This document shows positions 1 through 6,186 of a DNA stretch of 64,000 bases, piece by piece. Under the pieces are notes generated by a model that was given only the letters and a program-made list of their open reading frames with translations, did not search any database and was not told the DNA's origin. The DNA is taken from assembly GCA_946405625.1 (NCBI GenBank), contig CAMJHQ010000012.1, forward strand, positions 1-64,000, read 5' to 3'. The position numbers and the translations under genes were made by a program. This stretch comes from an uncultured Lachnospiraceae bacterium. Lineage in GTDB: Bacteria; Bacillota; Clostridia; Lachnospirales; Lachnospiraceae. Within the stretch, counting starts at the first letter, position 1. The number at the start of each line of letters is the position of its first letter.

Positions 1-52
1 AAGTACAGTAATGTATTCAGCTGAGGTGTACTAATAGGTCGAGGGCTTATTC
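1..52 (+). rRNA. 23S ribosomal RNA, 3' end (partial)
   Basis: The first bases match the conserved 3' terminus of bacterial 23S rRNA: an AGCTGA stretch, then GTACTAATAGGTCGAGGGCTT, which is the last strand of the terminal helix in this molecule. The 5' part lies outside the window. The exact 3' end is inferred by comparison with the usual end a few bases after the GAGGGCTT segment. It is followed by tRNA genes, and I see no 5S rRNA sequence between this end and the first tRNA. Confidence 0.9.
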
Positions 53-155
53 AAATGTATTGTAATTGATCTGATTAAATATTTGTCTTGTCCTGTGTAA
101 GCAGGGCTGTCTGTATGAGATAAGGATTATTAAATTATAAAAATATTATTATTAT

Positions 156-220
156 TCCTCGATAGCTCAATGGTATGGCATTGCGGCGAGTTCCTAAGGC
201 CGCTGTTGATTTGTCGATTT
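156..220 (+). pseudogene. Decayed or truncated tRNA-Asn-like copy
   Basis: The first 20 bases (acceptor 5' strand, D-stem and D-loop) are identical to the intact tRNA-Asn that starts at 227, and the upstream TTAT is also shared. After the D-loop the sequence diverges. A GCGGC/GCCGC stem with an 11-base loop stands where the anticodon arm should be, no T-arm is recognisable, and the 3' acceptor strand can pair at only about four positions. It is best read as a partial duplication that has decayed. A functional tRNA-like RNA cannot be excluded. Confidence 0.6.
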
Positions 221-226
221 AATTAT

Positions 227-298
227 TCCTCGATAGCTCAATGGTAGAGCATTCGGCTGTTAACCGAAGGGTTGTTGGTTCGAGCCCAACTCGGGGAG
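227..298 (+). tRNA. tRNA-Asn (GTT)
   Basis: A full cloverleaf is visible. The acceptor stem 227-233 pairs with 291-297, with discriminator G298. The D-arm contains AGCTCAATGGTAGAGC. The anticodon loop CTGTTAA gives anticodon GTT. The T-arm contains GGTTCGAGCC. CCA is not encoded. Confidence 0.95.
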
Positions 299-312
299 TT
301 TATCTCTATTAA

Positions 313-384
313 GGCCCCGTGGTCAAGAGGTTAAGACATCGCCCTTTCACGGCGGTAACACGGGTTCAATTCCCGTCGGGGTCA
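313..384 (+). tRNA. tRNA-Glu (TTC)
   Basis: The acceptor GGCCCCG (313-319) pairs with CGGGGTC (377-383), with discriminator A384. The anticodon loop CTTTCAC gives TTC. The T-loop GGTTCAATTCC is standard. CCA is not encoded. It sits 14 bases after tRNA-Asn in the same array. Confidence 0.95.
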
Positions 385-402
385 CTATTTAAATATCTTT
401 TT

Positions 403-476
403 GGAGGATTAGCTCAGTTGGTTAGAGCATCCGGCTCATAACCGGACGGTCCCGGGTTCGAGTCCCCGATCCTCCA
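403..476 (+). tRNA. tRNA with CAT anticodon (elongator Met or Ile2)
   Basis: The acceptor GGAGGAT (403-409) pairs with ATCCTCC (469-475), with discriminator A476. The anticodon loop CTCATAA gives CAT. The first acceptor pair is G-C, so this is not the usual initiator tRNA with an unpaired C1. Elongator Met and lysidine-modified Ile2 both carry CAT and cannot be told apart confidently by eye. Confidence 0.9.
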
Positions 477-481
477 CGTTA

Positions 482-513
482 AACCGAGAATTTCAGTAAT
501 CTCGGTTTTTTTT
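482..513 (+). terminator. Intrinsic terminator of the rRNA-tRNA operon
   Basis: AACCGAGA pairs with TCTCGGTT across a 10-base loop and is followed directly by a run of T (506-513). It lies 5 bases after the last tRNA, as expected for the end of the stable-RNA transcript. Confidence 0.9.
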
Positions 514-579
514 GATATAAATCTCGGTTTATTCGTAAATATCACTATTTTCAACAAATTTATTCATAGGTTTCGACGA

Positions 580-608
580 TTGACAATATAATTGAAAATC
601 TATAATAT
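580..608 (+). promoter_or_regulatory. Promoter of the Crp-type regulator gene
   Basis: TTGACA at 580-585 is followed by an AT-rich -10 region, TATAATATAT, starting at 601. Taking TAATAT (603-608) gives a 17-bp spacer; TATAAT (601-606) gives 15 bp. It lies upstream of the start at 662. Confidence 0.65.
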
Positions 609-610
609 AT

Positions 611-622
611 GCGATATATCGC
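611..622. promoter_or_regulatory. Perfect 12-bp palindrome, possible operator
   Basis: GCGATATATCGC is a perfect dyad immediately downstream of the -10 region, near the expected transcription start of the regulator gene at 662. Position and symmetry fit an autoregulatory repressor site. This is inference from placement only. Confidence 0.4.
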
Positions 623-661
623 CGAAAGAACAGTTTTTGTCGGAGCAAAGGAGTTGAATTT

Positions 662-1315
662 ATGTCAAAGGATTATGTATTAAGTACATTACCTGAAAAA
701 GAGAAAATGCTATTTCTGAAGAAATCTGAAAGGCATGCATTTAATAAATCAGATTATATTTTTCATCAGGGCGATACAGTTGATACAATTTATCTGATCA
801 ATAAAGGTCACGTTCTCCTTATAATGGATAACGGGGCTGATGATAAGCAGATAGTAGGTTTTCTTTCAGATGGTGAGTGTATATGGGAAGGAGCACTTCT
901 TGGTGAAGAGAAATACAGATATAGTGCGGTTTGTTTGACTGATGTAGAAGCATATACTATGTCGGTGGTCGATTTTGATAAATTTCTCAGTTCAAAAAAG
1001 CTGTACAGATATCTTATCGCCATAATGAGCGAGAAGCTGCATGATGTTAACAGAATAAATGAGATAATCATACGCAGAGAACCTGAGTCGAGGATTGCGG
1101 GACTTCTTTGCTATTATGATTTCAGGAAATCCGGAGAATATATTGAGCTTACGCTGGATGAGATTGCCGAAAAGATCAATCTCCGAATGGAAACAGTAAG
1201 CCGTAAGCTTAAACAAATGGAGAAAGACGGAACCATTAAAAGAATGGGAAAAGGAAAACTTAAGATACTCAGCTATAAGAAGCTGAATTCAATCTTTGAG
1301 TTTGATGTTATTTAG
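662..1315 (+). CDS. Crp/Fnr family transcriptional regulator
   Basis: This 217-residue protein has the two-part layout of the Crp/Fnr superfamily. An N-terminal cyclic-nucleotide-binding-type beta-roll covers about residues 20-120 (a YIFHQGD segment, then YLINKGHVLL), followed by a long dimer helix and a C-terminal winged helix around 160-190 with LTLDEIAEKINLRMETVSRK. The METVSR recognition-helix core is characteristic of the family. There is no N-terminal cysteine cluster, so it is not a classical oxygen-sensing Fnr, and the usual cAMP-contact residues are not evident. The effector is unknown. AAAGGAG lies 8 bases before the ATG, and an intrinsic terminator follows, so it is probably monocistronic. 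The adjacent MATE exporter is a possible target. Confidence 0.88.
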   Translation: MSKDYVLSTLPEKEKMLFLKKSERHAFNKSDYIFHQGDTVDTIYLINKGHVLLIMDNGADDKQIVGFLSDGECIWEGALLGEEKYRYSAVCLTDVEAYTMSVVDFDKFLSSKKLYRYLIAIMSEKLHDVNRINEIIIRREPESRIAGLLCYYDFRKSGEYIELTLDEIAEKINLRMETVSRKLKQMEKDGTIKRMGKGKLKILSYKKLNSIFEFDVI

Positions 1316-1323
1316 TCTGTTGA

Positions 1324-1366
1324 AAACGGGTTTTTCGAGTGATCGAAATACCCGTTTGTTTTTTGT
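1324..1366 (+). terminator. Intrinsic terminator after the Crp-type regulator gene
   Basis: AACGGGT-type arms pair across a GTGA loop (1326-1354, including TTTCGA/TCGAAA) and are followed by TTGTTTTTTG. It starts 9 bases after the stop codon. Confidence 0.85.
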
Positions 1367-1479
1367 TTTCTAAAGGAAAATATGTAATACATTTATACTT
1401 TCAATATATATCTTTTTTGAAAATAATATGTCATAATACCATTCTGGACAATTTTTAGACAACAATGAAGGAACTTAAT

Positions 1480-2883
1480 ATGAGTAACGGAAAATTGATA
1501 AAAAAGTTTATAGGTGACAAAGCATTTTACAGAAGTGTGCTTTCTGTTGCTGTGCCGATCATGGTACAGAACGGCATCACGAATTTTGTTGGTCTTCTCG
1601 ATAATATCATGGTAGGTCAGACCGGTACGGAGCAGATGTCGGGAGTTGCGATAGTAAATCAGCTTATGTTTATTTACTATCTGTGTATTTTCGGAGGGCT
1701 GGCAGGTGCAGGTATCTTCACAGCCCAGTTTTACGGAACAAAGGATTATGAAGGCGTTAGAAGTACCTTCAGATTTAAGCTCTGGATGGGACTTGTACTT
1801 ACTGTGGCATCCATTGAGATATTTTATAACTTCGGAAATCAGCTTATTCTTAAATATCTGGAAGGCTCAAATGATGGCGGAGATATGGCTCTGGCACTGT
1901 CTTCGGGACGCAGCTATATGCTTATAATGCTTATAGGTCTGATTCCTTTTATGGTCCTCCAGGTTTATGCGGGAATTCTGCGTGAATGCGGTGAAACGGT
2001 AATTCCGATGAAGGCCGGCATTATAGCGGTCTTCGTTAATCTTGTATTCAATTACCTGCTTATTTACGGTCATTTCGGACTTCCGAAGCTGGGAGTTCTC
2101 GGAGCTGCCATAGCAACGGTAATCTCGAGATTTGTCGAGGTGACGATTGTTATAGTTTGGACGAAGATACATAGGGAGAGGTGTGAATATCTGACCGGCG
2201 TGTATAAAACGCTCTTTGTACCGCGCAGTCAGTCATTGAAGTATTTCATTACGGGAGTACCGCTTCTTTTGAATGAGACTCTGTGGTCAATGGGTATGGC
2301 AATGCTGTCACAAAGCTATTCGCTCAGAGGATTAAATGTAGTCGCAGGTCAGAACATAGCAAATACGATCAACAATGTATTCAATGTAGTATTTATAGCG
2401 CTTGGAGATGCGATAGCAATCATAGTCGGGCAGCTTCTGGGAGCCGGAAAGATGAAAGAGGCAAGAGATACCGATAACAAGATTATTGCATTTGCGGTAT
2501 TCTGCGGTACACTTACGGGAATGCTCGCTACAATTGCCGCACCGTTTTTCCCACTTATCTATAATACGACAGCAGAGGCGAGAAAAATTGCGACAGGCAT
2601 TATTCTGATCGATGCGCTTTTTACTCCGATGTTTGCTTTTTTGCATACTACGTATTTCACGCTCCGATCGGGCGGAAAAACGATAATAACATTTATCTTT
2701 GACAGTGTATTTATGTGGGTCATAACCGTACCTGTAGCATATTATCTCAGCAGATATACGCGTGTCTCGGCGTTCTGGATAATAACTATAGTTCATATGG
2801 TTGATTGGATAAAATGCATTATCGGATTTGTTCTTGTAAAGAAGGGGGCGTGGATGAACAATATCGTCAGCGATTCCCAATAG
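1480..2883 (+). CDS. MATE family efflux transporter
   Basis: A polytopic membrane protein of 467 residues with about 12 hydrophobic segments in two similar halves, the layout of the multidrug and toxic compound extrusion family. These proteins export cationic organic compounds in exchange for Na+ or H+. Family-like segments include VPIMVQNGITNFVGLLDNIM near the N-terminus and the GIIAVFVNLVFNYLLI region. An upstream in-frame ATG at 1465 has no ribosome site, whereas GAAGGA at 1466-1471 sits well spaced before the ATG at 1480, so I use 1480. The last 17 bases overlap the convergent GIY-YIG gene. The substrate is unknown. Confidence 0.88.
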   Translation: MSNGKLIKKFIGDKAFYRSVLSVAVPIMVQNGITNFVGLLDNIMVGQTGTEQMSGVAIVNQLMFIYYLCIFGGLAGAGIFTAQFYGTKDYEGVRSTFRFKLWMGLVLTVASIEIFYNFGNQLILKYLEGSNDGGDMALALSSGRSYMLIMLIGLIPFMVLQVYAGILRECGETVIPMKAGIIAVFVNLVFNYLLIYGHFGLPKLGVLGAAIATVISRFVEVTIVIVWTKIHRERCEYLTGVYKTLFVPRSQSLKYFITGVPLLLNETLWSMGMAMLSQSYSLRGLNVVAGQNIANTINNVFNVVFIALGDAIAIIVGQLLGAGKMKEARDTDNKIIAFAVFCGTLTGMLATIAAPFFPLIYNTTAEARKIATGIILIDALFTPMFAFLHTTYFTLRSGGKTIITFIFDSVFMWVITVPVAYYLSRYTRVSAFWIITIVHMVDWIKCIIGFVLVKKGAWMNNIVSDSQ

Positions 2884-3331
2884 TTTTGTTATATCCGTCC
2901 TCCTGGGCGTGATATTTGTTAATATAATAGCGTTCCATTTCATTCAGGGTTTTAAATGACCTTCCTCTGAAACGATGGAACTTAATGTAGAAACGGTCAC
3001 CGTAGGCGTAGTCGGCATATACAATTCCATTGCCCTTGCCTGTCAGGTGGCCGTTTACTCTTGAGAGGAGTTTATGAGCCTGACCGACATAGTACTTATG
3101 TTTGGTACGGTTATGGAGAATATATACGCCTTTGACATTGTATCGTTCGCTGGCAAGACGGTTCTTCTTGTTTCTAACATTTCGCATAGTAAGAAACCTT
3201 TCCGCGGAGATCCATATAGATCTTTTCATAATGCTTCCGAGGGAAGGGTGAAGAGAGCTGTGCAGAACCAGTAACAGTATAAGCACAAGGATTATTGATA
3301 TTGTTTGAAGAAAGATAGTTTCATAATTCAT
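2867..3331 (-). CDS. Membrane-anchored GIY-YIG nuclease family protein
   Basis: This 154-residue protein has one N-terminal hydrophobic helix (about residues 8-24), a basic linker, and a C-terminal GIY-YIG domain. The signature appears as GVY (68-70) and YYVG (80-83). Arg91 and His95 follow at the expected spacing, then Glu133 (ERYYI) as the likely metal ligand, and YN at 147-148. The family cleaves DNA with one divalent metal; a membrane-tethered form is unusual. The ATG at 3331 is only 6 bases after a TATAAT that pairs with TTGTCA at an 18-bp spacer, so the message may be leaderless. An in-frame TTG at 3367 is the -35 itself and is unlikely to be the start. Its 3' end overlaps the MATE gene by 17 bp. 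Cellular role unknown. Confidence 0.75.
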   Translation of the reverse strand: MNYETIFLQTISIILVLILLLVLHSSLHPSLGSIMKRSIWISAERFLTMRNVRNKKNRLASERYNVKGVYILHNRTKHKYYVGQAHKLLSRVNGHLTGKGNGIVYADYAYGDRFYIKFHRFRGRSFKTLNEMERYYINKYHAQEDGYNKTIGNR

Positions 3332-3337
3332 AACGAG

Positions 3338-3367
3338 ATTATACAGTATAAGAATTGGAGTTGACAA
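3338..3367 (-). promoter_or_regulatory. Minus-strand promoter of the GIY-YIG gene
   Basis: On the minus strand TTGTCA (3367-3362) and TATAAT (3343-3338) are separated by 18 bp. The -35 overlaps the plus-strand TTGACA at 3361-3366, so the two divergent promoters share one -35 block. Confidence 0.6.
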
Positions 3368-3412
3368 ATCCCAAGAGAAAATGTATTATATAGGACGTTA
3401 GATGCATCTAAC
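3361..3412 (+). promoter_or_regulatory. Iron-locus promoter with DtxR-like operator
   Basis: TTGACA (3361-3366), a 17-bp spacer and TATTAT (3384-3389) form a near-consensus promoter. Beginning 8 bases after the -10, exactly over the expected start point, is the perfect 16-bp palindrome GTTAGATGCATCTAAC (3397-3412). The TTAG/CTAA arms resemble operators of the DtxR/IdeR/MntR metal-dependent repressors. The same arrangement recurs upstream of the Cys-rich FeoB partner (6428-6494). Control by iron is inferred from the feo context. Confidence 0.7.
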
Positions 3413-3503
3413 ATACATTATAGGTAACTAAATCCTTGCGGATTGGTTATAGATAAACTCCTTTGATGACTCCCGGATTGTGTATGCATTTCGGGAGTTT
3501 TTT
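3396..3503 (+). ncRNA. Candidate short iron-controlled RNA or feoA leader
   Basis: The promoter at 3361 predicts a transcript starting near 3396, and an intrinsic terminator ends near 3503, giving about 108 nt with no open frame of note. Visible structure: the operator palindrome at the 5' end can form a hairpin, AATCC/GGATT closes a small stem-loop at 3431-3444, and a single-stranded TAAACTCCTTT (3454-3464) precedes the terminator. That segment is an 11-base perfect complement of the feoA ribosome-site region (3648-3658). It could be a trans-acting small RNA or an attenuated feoA leader. Neither family nor function is recognised. Confidence 0.5.
3469..3503 (+). terminator. Intrinsic terminator upstream of feoA
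   Basis: ACTCCCG (3469-3475) pairs with CGGGAGT (3492-3498), followed by five or more T. It lies between the iron promoter at 3361 and feoA at 3662. Confidence 0.8.
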
Positions 3504-3538
3504 CAAGATATAATAGTTGTATGGTTTTCAGGGAGTAA

Positions 3539-3579
3539 ACATTACAGAGATTTTAAAAAATACATTACAGAGATTTTTA
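3539..3579 (+). repeat. Tandem direct repeat upstream of feoA
   Basis: ACATTACAGAGATTTT occurs twice, starting at 3539 and 3562, a 23-bp period (about two helical turns). It lies just upstream of a TTGACA at 3589-3594 that may be part of a second feoA promoter. Confidence 0.6.
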
Positions 3580-3588
3580 AATAAAATG

Positions 3589-3617
3589 TTGACATTTTCT
3601 TATTATTATATTAAATT
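3589..3617 (+). promoter_or_regulatory. Possible second feoA promoter
   Basis: TTGACA (3589-3594) with a 17-bp spacer to TAAATT (3612-3617), a weak -10. It would let feoA be expressed independently of the terminator at 3469-3503. Confidence 0.4.
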
Positions 3618-3661
3618 AAGTTGAGTTATATAGGACTAATTGCGTTAAAAGGAGTTTAATC

Positions 3662-3883
3662 ATGAACCTTAATATGGCAGAATTAGGAAAGGAATATAAT
3701 ATTTCTGATGTAAATACAAGCGGTGATGAAGATATGGAGAGCTTTCTTTTCTCTCTGGGATGCTACAGTGGAGAGAAGATCACAGTAGTGGACAGAAAGA
3801 GGAACAATCTCGTAGTATCCATCAAAGATGCAAGATATAACATAGATAAGGAGCTCGCTGATGCGATCGAGGTCGAGGGATAA
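3662..3883 (+). CDS. feoA: FeoA ferrous iron transport protein A
   Basis: A 73-residue cytosolic protein with the SH3-like beta-barrel pattern of FeoA: an N-terminal ELGKEYNISDV strand region, a central FLFSLGCYSGEKITVVDRKRN turn-rich segment, and a C-terminal DARYNIDKELADAIEV that matches the family's ending around the i-D-..A..I.V strand. FeoA is a small partner of FeoB in Fe(II) uptake. AAAAGGAG lies 8 bases before the ATG. feoB starts 156 bp downstream beyond a hairpin with a T-run, so the two may be partly uncoupled. Upstream sequence holds the iron promoter, a terminator and a 23-bp direct repeat. Confidence 0.9.
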   Translation: MNLNMAELGKEYNISDVNTSGDEDMESFLFSLGCYSGEKITVVDRKRNNLVVSIKDARYNIDKELADAIEVEG

Positions 3884-3950
3884 CTCGGAATAATTTATAT
3901 AGAATAAGCTATCTATGTATATTTAAAAAACATATTGAGTATGAAGATTA

Positions 3951-3980
3951 ATAGAAGGGTGTAAGCCCTTTCTATTTTTT
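3951..3980 (+). terminator. Hairpin with T-run between feoA and feoB
   Basis: ATAGAAGGG (3951-3959) pairs with CCCTTTCTAT (3966-3975) with one bulged base across a 6-base loop, followed by TTTTT. It has the shape of an intrinsic terminator and could reduce read-through from feoA into feoB. Confidence 0.6.
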
Positions 3981-3987
3981 GAGCTTG

Positions 3988-4003
3988 GTTAGATTAGACT
4001 AAT
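3988..4003 (+). promoter_or_regulatory. Imperfect DtxR-like operator upstream of feoB
   Basis: GTTAGATTAGACTAAT matches 11 of the 14 defined positions of the GTTAGAT-NN-ATCTAAC operator seen at 3397 and 6443-6458. It lies 36 bp before the feoB start. Regulation is inferred from similarity and position. Confidence 0.45.
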
Positions 4004-4039
4004 TGAGCTTATAAATGTATAACCAAAGGAGGATTTGTA

Positions 4040-6052
4040 ATGAGAATCGCGTTAACGGGAAATCCGAACAGCGGAAAGACCACTATGTATAACGCTCTCA
4101 CCGGTCGAAAGGAGAAAATCGGTAACTGGGCCGGCGTTACAGTAGACAAGAAAGAGAGCCAGATCAAGAAACAATATAATGACGGAGGAAAGGATATAAT
4201 CGCTGTCGATCTGCCGGGTGCATATTCGATGTCACCTTTTACATCTGAGGAAAGCATTACAAGCAGTTACGTTAAGCATGAGAATCCGGATGCCATCATA
4301 AATATAGTTGATGCGACTAACCTTAGCAGAAGCCTTTTCTTTACAACACAGCTTCTGGAGCTTGGAATTCCTGTCGTTGTGGCCCTCAACAAGAGTGATG
4401 TAAATGATAAGAAGGGCAACAAGATTGATATAGAGAAATTGTCCGAAAAGCTCGGATGCCCTGTTATAAGAACAGTTTCTACATCAGATGAGGGACTTAA
4501 GGATGTTGTAAAGGCAGCGGCCGCCCTCATCGGAAAAGGTCAGAAGGCACCTTATATTCAGGGTGATATTGATCTTACCAGTAAGGAAGAGGTTGATAAA
4601 GCCGACAGAAAGAGATTCGATTTCGTTAAAAATATAGTAAAGGATGTTGAGAATCGAAAGACATTTACAAAGGACAAGACTATAGGCGATAAGATTGATA
4701 AGATCATCGCACATCCGATTCTCGGTATATTTATCTTTGCGGGAATAATGTTTCTCGTATTTTATGTATCGCAGACAACTGTGGGTACATGGCTTGCCGA
4801 CATACTTGTAGGCTGGATAGAAGCTTTCCAGGGATGGGTAGGAGACAAGATGGCAGATGCTAATCCTCTTCTTTATGCCCTTCTGGTTGACGGTATTATA
4901 GGCGGTGTCGGAGCCGTTGTAGGATTCCTTCCGCTCGTAATGGTAATGTACTTCCTTATCGCACTTCTTGAAGACTGCGGATATATGGCAAGAGCTACAG
5001 TAGTTCTTGATCCTATTTTCAAGAGAGTAGGTCTTTCGGGCAAGTCTGTAATTCCTATGGTAATCGGTACAGGCTGCGGAATTCCGGCAATCATGGCATG
5101 TCGTACAATCCGTAACGAAAGGGAAAGACGTACAACGGCAATGCTTGCGACATTCATGCCTTGCGGAGCAAAGCTTCCCGTAATTGCACTTTTTGCAGGT
5201 GCTTTCTTCCCTGAATCAAAATGGGTAAGCTGGGTTGCTTATATGGTAGGTATCGCACTTGTTCTTCTTGGTGCACTCCTTATTAAGGCGATAACAGCAG
5301 CAAAATTCAGAAAGTCATTCTTCATCATTGAGCTTCCTGAATATAAGGCACCAAGCCTTAAGTTTGCATTCTTCTCCATGCTTGAGCGTGGAAAGGCATA
5401 TATTATCAAGGCCGGAACAGTTATTCTTGTATGTAATACAGTAGTTCAGATCATGCAGTCCTTCAACTGGAGCTTCGAGGCGGTTGAAGAGGGAATGGAG
5501 GATACATCAATCCTTGCATCTATCGCAGGACCGTTCTCATATCTTCTGGTACCGGTTGTCGGAATTGCAGCATGGCAGCTTGCAGCAGCGGCTATTACAG
5601 GATTTATAGCAAAGGAAAATGTAGTAGGAACGATTGCAACCGTATATGCGATAACAAACCTCGTTGATCCGGAAGAACTGGAGCTTGTAGGTGAAGGAAA
5701 TGCAGTAGCTGTTGCTATGGGAATCACAAAAGTAGCAGCACTTGCATACCTTATGTTTAACCTTTATACACCACCTTGCTTTGCAGCTCTCGGAGCTATG
5801 AATTCGGAGATGCGAAGCGCAAAATGGCTCTGGGGCGCTATAGGCCTTCAGCTCGCAACAGGCTTTACTGTAGGATTCCTTGTATATCAGGTTGGTACAC
5901 TTATTACAACAGGAGCTCTCGGTGCAGGTTTTGTCGGAGGATTGGTATTTGAGATTCTCTTCGTTATAACACTGATTGCGATAATCAAGCATAACAACAG
6001 AGCGGTGGCTATAGAGTATAAGCTTGATGAAGCAGCCGCAGTAGCAAAGTAA
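4040..6052 (+). CDS. feoB: FeoB ferrous iron transporter
   Basis: This 670-residue inner-membrane Fe(II) importer has the standard FeoB layout. The N-terminal G-domain shows G1 GNPNSGKT (7-14), the switch-I region around GVTVDKK, G3 DLPG (57-60) and G4 NKSD (117-120). A helical linker follows, then a polytopic transport core from about residue 230. Two Gate-type segments are visible: the first contains the VIGTGCGIPAIMACR cysteine motif, the second the AAAITGFIAKENVVGT stretch. The length is close to that of Gram-positive FeoB. AAAGGAGG precedes the ATG. A bidirectional terminator follows, and the convergent gene beyond it encodes the Cys-rich FeoB partner. Confidence 0.96.
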   Translation: MRIALTGNPNSGKTTMYNALTGRKEKIGNWAGVTVDKKESQIKKQYNDGGKDIIAVDLPGAYSMSPFTSEESITSSYVKHENPDAIINIVDATNLSRSLFFTTQLLELGIPVVVALNKSDVNDKKGNKIDIEKLSEKLGCPVIRTVSTSDEGLKDVVKAAAALIGKGQKAPYIQGDIDLTSKEEVDKADRKRFDFVKNIVKDVENRKTFTKDKTIGDKIDKIIAHPILGIFIFAGIMFLVFYVSQTTVGTWLADILVGWIEAFQGWVGDKMADANPLLYALLVDGIIGGVGAVVGFLPLVMVMYFLIALLEDCGYMARATVVLDPIFKRVGLSGKSVIPMVIGTGCGIPAIMACRTIRNERERRTTAMLATFMPCGAKLPVIALFAGAFFPESKWVSWVAYMVGIALVLLGALLIKAITAAKFRKSFFIIELPEYKAPSLKFAFFSMLERGKAYIIKAGTVILVCNTVVQIMQSFNWSFEAVEEGMEDTSILASIAGPFSYLLVPVVGIAAWQLAAAAITGFIAKENVVGTIATVYAITNLVDPEELELVGEGNAVAVAMGITKVAALAYLMFNLYTPPCFAALGAMNSEMRSAKWLWGAIGLQLATGFTVGFLVYQVGTLITTGALGAGFVGGLVFEILFVITLIAIIKHNNRAVAIEYKLDEAAAVAK

Positions 6053-6070
6053 AACATGAATAGAGCATAA

Positions 6071-6109
6071 TAAAACAGCCGGGCATTCCGAATAAGGAAT
6101 GTTCGGCTG
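6071..6109 (-). terminator. Minus-strand terminator downstream of the Cys-rich FeoB partner
   Basis: CAGCCGGGCATTCC (6076-6089) pairs with GGAATGTTCGGCTG (6096-6109). On the minus strand it is followed by TTTTATTA, on the plus strand by A, so it serves the minus-strand gene. Confidence 0.65.
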
Positions 6110-6125
6110 AAAAAAGTTAAATAAA

Positions 6126-6186
6126 AACACGGTTTAATGATACATAGTGTCTTTTTAATCAGATGATCATAAGCCGTGTTTTTTTA
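6126..6186. terminator. Bidirectional terminator between convergent feoB and its Cys-rich partner
   Basis: AACACGG (6126-6132) and CCGTGTT (6174-6180), extended by TTTAATGAT/ATCATAAG, form a long stem. T-runs follow on both strands. The last codons and stop of the minus-strand gene (6167-6178) lie inside the 3' arm. Confidence 0.7.

Noticed and set aside
1465-1479. Earlier ATG for the MATE gene
   Set aside because: No ribosome site precedes it. GAAGGA lies within this stretch and suits the ATG at 1480.
5537-6130. A Cys-rich open frame on the minus strand opposite the feoB end
   Set aside because: The composition is an artefact of reading feoB membrane-helix codons backwards, and no ribosome site was found. 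The real Cys-rich gene lies at 6167-6376.
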